Assembly: GCA_011371325.1 (NCBI GenBank)
Contig: DRQV01000169.1
Span: forward strand, 1-8,975
Reading direction: 5' to 3'
DNA length: 8,975 bases
DNA from: Thioploca sp.
GTDB lineage: Bacteria > Pseudomonadota > Gammaproteobacteria > Beggiatoales > Beggiatoaceae
Positions 6,754 through 8,975 of the stretch are shown here, one piece after another (positions within the stretch are counted from its first letter, which is position 1; each line of letters opens with the position of its first letter). The translations under genes were made by a program, and so were the position numbers. The notes below the pieces were generated by a model, which was not told the DNA's origin, ran no database searches, and worked only from the letters and a program-made list of their open reading frames with translations.

Positions 6754-8015
6754 CAAAAGCAATGTTATTAGCAGCTGGCCTTGGAACTAGGTTACGCCCA
6801 CTTACAAATCAGGTGACAAAATGCTTAGTTCCAATTGCCGGGCGACCATTATTAGACTATTGGGTCGAAAAAATCATCGAAGCTGGCATAACTGAAGCTT
6901 TATTAAACACCCATCATCTAGCTAGTCAAGTACGAGATTATATTGCACAATTAGATAAAAATTTACAATTAATCGAGTTTTATGAACCAAAATTATTAGG
7001 TTCAGCTGGAACTATTGCAGCTAACCCAGATTTTGCTAATGATGTAGATGAAATAATTATTATTTATGCTGATAATTTTAGTGATATAAATTTAGCCAAA
7101 TTGCTTAATTTTCATCGTCACCATCCTGATCCAATCACCATGTTATTATTTCACGCTCCAAATCCCAAAGCTTGTGGCATCGCAGAGTTAGATGCACAAA
7201 ATAGAATTATCAGTTTTGCAGAAAAACCCAAGCAACCAAAAACTAATTTTGCTAATGCTGGAATATATGTTATTGATTCTAAAACGTATAGAGAAATTGC
7301 AACAATGCAAGCTTTTGATTTAGGATTTGATGTATTACCTAAATTTATTGGCAAGATGAAAGGTTGGGTTTGGGATGGTTATCATACTGATATTGGTACT
7401 TATAAGACTTATTTACAAGCTCAACGGGATGCAGTTGAACTGACATCTGATAAATTTAATCAAGGCCGGCCAGCAATATTTATAGACCGTGATGGAACTT
7501 TAATAGAATCAGTACATTACCTATCTAAACCAGAACAAGTACAATTAATTGCTGGTGGTGGAGAAGCTATCAAAAAATTACGAAAAGCAGGATTTGCTTG
7601 CATATTAGTAACCAATCAATCACCAATAGGACAAGGCATTATAACAGAAGAAGATTTGATAGAAATTCATAATACTTTATCGGCACAATTAGCAAAATAT
7701 GGTACACAATTGGATGGTTTTTATCACTGTCCAGCCGTACCACAAGTAAAAGATAGAACAATAGTTGATAACTATGACCGTAAACCTGGCCCAGGAATGT
7801 TATTTAAAGCTGCCAAAGAAATGCAAGTTGATTTAACTAGTTCGTGGTTAATTGGTGATATGATCAGCGATATTTTAGCTGGATACTATGCTAACTGCAA
7901 AGGATTAATTCTTATAGAAACTGATAGAGGTTTAGAAGGCAAAACTACATTACCAGTGAAATGGAATACAGTTCCGGACTTAAAAACAGCAGTAGAATTA
8001 ATTGTAAATTATTAA
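6750..8015 (+). CDS. Bifunctional HddC-like nucleotidyltransferase / GmhB-like HAD phosphatase
   Basis: The 421-residue cytoplasmic protein joins two pathway enzymes. Residues 1-235 are a sugar-phosphate nucleotidyltransferase: LLAAGLGTRLRPLT (6-19) with K24 (TKCLVPIAGRP), YADN (106-109), EKP (158-160), NAGIYVID (169-176) and DGYHTDIGTYKTY (209-221). Residues 240-395 are a HAD-IIIA phosphatase: DRDGT (246-250; D246 nucleophile, D248 acid/base), TNQS (288-291), RKPGPGM with K345, and IGDMISD (368-374). The order suggests removal of the 7-phosphate from heptose 1,7-bisphosphate, then nucleotidyl transfer to heptose 1-phosphate, giving probably GDP-heptose; GTP preference is inferred from family resemblance. 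The zinc finger typical of GmhB is degraded (C327-P-A, then N341-Y-D before RKP instead of CDC). ATG 6750 lacks a Shine-Dalgarno and depends on coupling with gmhA. A hexose-specific nucleotidyltransferase is the main alternative. Confidence 0.87.
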   Translation: MTKAMLLAAGLGTRLRPLTNQVTKCLVPIAGRPLLDYWVEKIIEAGITEALLNTHHLASQVRDYIAQLDKNLQLIEFYEPKLLGSAGTIAANPDFANDVDEIIIIYADNFSDINLAKLLNFHRHHPDPITMLLFHAPNPKACGIAELDAQNRIISFAEKPKQPKTNFANAGIYVIDSKTYREIATMQAFDLGFDVLPKFIGKMKGWVWDGYHTDIGTYKTYLQAQRDAVELTSDKFNQGRPAIFIDRDGTLIESVHYLSKPEQVQLIAGGGEAIKKLRKAGFACILVTNQSPIGQGIITEEDLIEIHNTLSAQLAKYGTQLDGFYHCPAVPQVKDRTIVDNYDRKPGPGMLFKAAKEMQVDLTSSWLIGDMISDILAGYYANCKGLILIETDRGLEGKTTLPVKWNTVPDLKTAVELIVNY

Positions 8016-8193
8016 TTAAGCTCAAAAAAATTAGTTATTTAACTGTATTTGAAATTATTTAAATATCGACCATTAAACTGTCAGAATCAAGACAAAGCCA
8101 ACCATATACATTGAAATTAGAGTTTTTAATCCTGAAAATCCCAAAATCTTGTGAATCTTGATTCTGACAATTAATTATTTTGAACTTAATTAA
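8012..8193. repeat. Nested inverted repeats in the convergent spacer; possible MITE/REP-like element or bidirectional terminator
   Basis: The gap 8016-8189 between the two convergent stops contains no gene. A perfect 14-bp inverted repeat, TGTCAGAATCAAGA at 8079-8092 and TCTTGATTCTGACA at 8156-8169, is separated by 63 bp. The right half also holds AATC words starting at 8128, 8137, 8145 and 8154 (9, 8 and 9 bp apart) in an AATCCTGAAAATCCC context. An outer pair, TTAATTAAGCTCAAAA (8012-8027) and TTTTGAACTTAATTAA (8178-8193), matches at 15 of 16 positions and covers both stop codons; part of that match comes from TTAATTAA being its own complement. From memory, AATCCTGAAAATCCTGATTCTGACA-like sequence is a dispersed repeat in several Beggiatoa-type and other environmental genomes. 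There is no transposase. The hairpin may stop transcription from both sides. Confidence 0.6.
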
Positions 8194-8975
8194 GAATTAC
8201 CATATTCCATCATAATTTTATCATAAGTATTTTGAATTTCCTGCTCAAATTCATTAAATTTACTAATTTCTTCACTGCCAAATTGAGATTTAATCCGTCG
8301 AGCTTTAGCTAAAATAGATAAATTAGCAAGTTGTTGCACTGGAACTCCTGCTTCCAATAAATTAATACCTTTATGATAAATAGTTAACATTAAACTCAAT
8401 AATAACATCTGTTTTTCCGGTGAACAAAAGCTATCTTTTTTATCAGTAGCATTTTGTTGTAAAACACCTTCTCGAATTAAAGCAGCACCTTCCAATATCC
8501 AACGTTGAATAGAAGATAAAGCCTCTGGACCAACTAAATTCACAATTTTTTCTAATTCATCAGAATTGGCTAATAATTTCAAAGCTTCATTACGATATTC
8601 TTGCCAATGAATATCAATATTTTCGGCCCACCATTGTTGAGCAGTACTAACGTAATCAGAAAAGCTATCATTCCAATCAATTGATGGGTAATGCCGAGCA
8701 TCAGCTAATTCTTTCGATAAAGCCCAAAAAGTTTGGACAATTTCTTTAGTGTGACTAGTGACAGGTTCGGAAAAATCTCCACCAGGTGGTGATACTGCTC
8801 CAATCAATGTTACTGAAGCTTGTTTATTATTTAAGGTTGTGACTCGACCAGCTCGTTCATAAAAAGCTGCTAGTCGAGAAGCTAAATAAGCTGGATAACC
8901 TTCTTCTACTGGCATTTGTCCTAAGCGACCACCAACTTCTCGTAGAGCTTCTGCCCAACGACTAGTTGAATCAGC
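8190..8975 (-). CDS. atpA: A/V-type ATP synthase (ATPase) catalytic subunit A, C-terminal part
   Basis: The frame is open from the right edge (8975) to the TAA at 8192-8190 and gives 261 residues of a protein normally about 580-600 long; the start and the P-loop lie outside the window. The first residues, ADSTSRWAEALREVGGRLGQ, lead into MPVEEGYPAYLASRLAAFYERAG, the hallmark of the catalytic A subunit after the nucleotide-binding core. SVTLIGAVSPPGGDFSEPV, ADARHYPSIDW, IVNLVGPEAL and QQNATDKKDSFCSPEKQ follow in family order, then a helical C-terminal domain. Met 8915 is internal, not the start. The subunit belongs to the membrane-bound A/V-type rotary ATPase, making or hydrolysing ATP with H+ or Na+ transport. 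Partner subunit genes would be expected nearby, to the right, since none lies downstream of this stop on its strand. It converges on the heptose genes and is functionally unrelated. Confidence 0.95.
   Translation of the reverse strand, partial: ADSTSRWAEALREVGGRLGQMPVEEGYPAYLASRLAAFYERAGRVTTLNNKQASVTLIGAVSPPGGDFSEPVTSHTKEIVQTFWALSKELADARHYPSIDWNDSFSDYVSTAQQWWAENIDIHWQEYRNEALKLLANSDELEKIVNLVGPEALSSIQRWILEGAALIREGVLQQNATDKKDSFCSPEKQMLLLSLMLTIYHKGINLLEAGVPVQQLANLSILAKARRIKSQFGSEEISKFNEFEQEIQNTYDKIMMEYGNS

Noticed and set aside
7151..7354. Minus-strand open frame inside the nucleotidyltransferase
   Set aside because: It is antisense to conserved EKP and NAGIYVID motifs.
8079..8169. Classical rho-independent terminator
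   Set aside because: The 14-bp arms enclose 63 bases and no uninterrupted T-run follows either arm, so only a weaker terminator or repeat call is justified.

Overview
The window is AT-rich (my estimate is about one third G+C) and tightly packed. Seven genes plus the end of an eighth run on the + strand, and the end of one gene converges from the - strand. Signal peptides, lipoprotein signal sequences and GDP-heptose-type enzymes point to a Gram-negative bacterium. Three things hint at a Beggiatoa/Thiotrichales-like gammaproteobacterium: a beta-rich module at the end of the 566-residue secreted protein, a TGTCAGAATCAAGA inverted repeat with AATCCT words, and an A/V-type ATPase. That placement rests on memory of similar sequences and is tentative.

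Left part (1-3204): four consecutive genes for exported proteins. The first, cut by the window edge, and the second, a lipoprotein, share a homologous helical domain of about 115 residues with a cysteine near each end. It resembles the four-helix-bundle sensor domain of chemotaxis receptors but has no signalling module. A small lipoprotein with a calcium-loop-like motif follows, then a secreted protein joining an SHSQG-type alpha/beta-hydrolase to a DUF2135-like beta domain. A 164-bp gap at 419-582 holds a long imperfect inverted repeat and a strong Shine-Dalgarno site.

Middle part (3215-8015): a GT4 glycosyltransferase, a large secreted protein of unknown function, a GmhA-type sedoheptulose-7-phosphate isomerase, and a fusion of an HddC-like sugar-phosphate nucleotidyltransferase with a GmhB-like HAD phosphatase. 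Gaps are 30 bp or less, and two ATGA overlaps suggest one polycistronic unit. The expected outcome is a nucleotide-activated heptose (probably GDP-D-glycero-D-manno-heptose) for a surface glycan. The sugar kinase (HddA) needed between GmhA and GmhB is not in the window.

Right part (8016-8975): a 174-bp convergent spacer with nested inverted repeats, then the C-terminal 261 residues of an A/V-type ATPase catalytic subunit A on the - strand, unrelated to the glycan genes. I saw no tRNA, rRNA, CRISPR array, transposase or phage gene.
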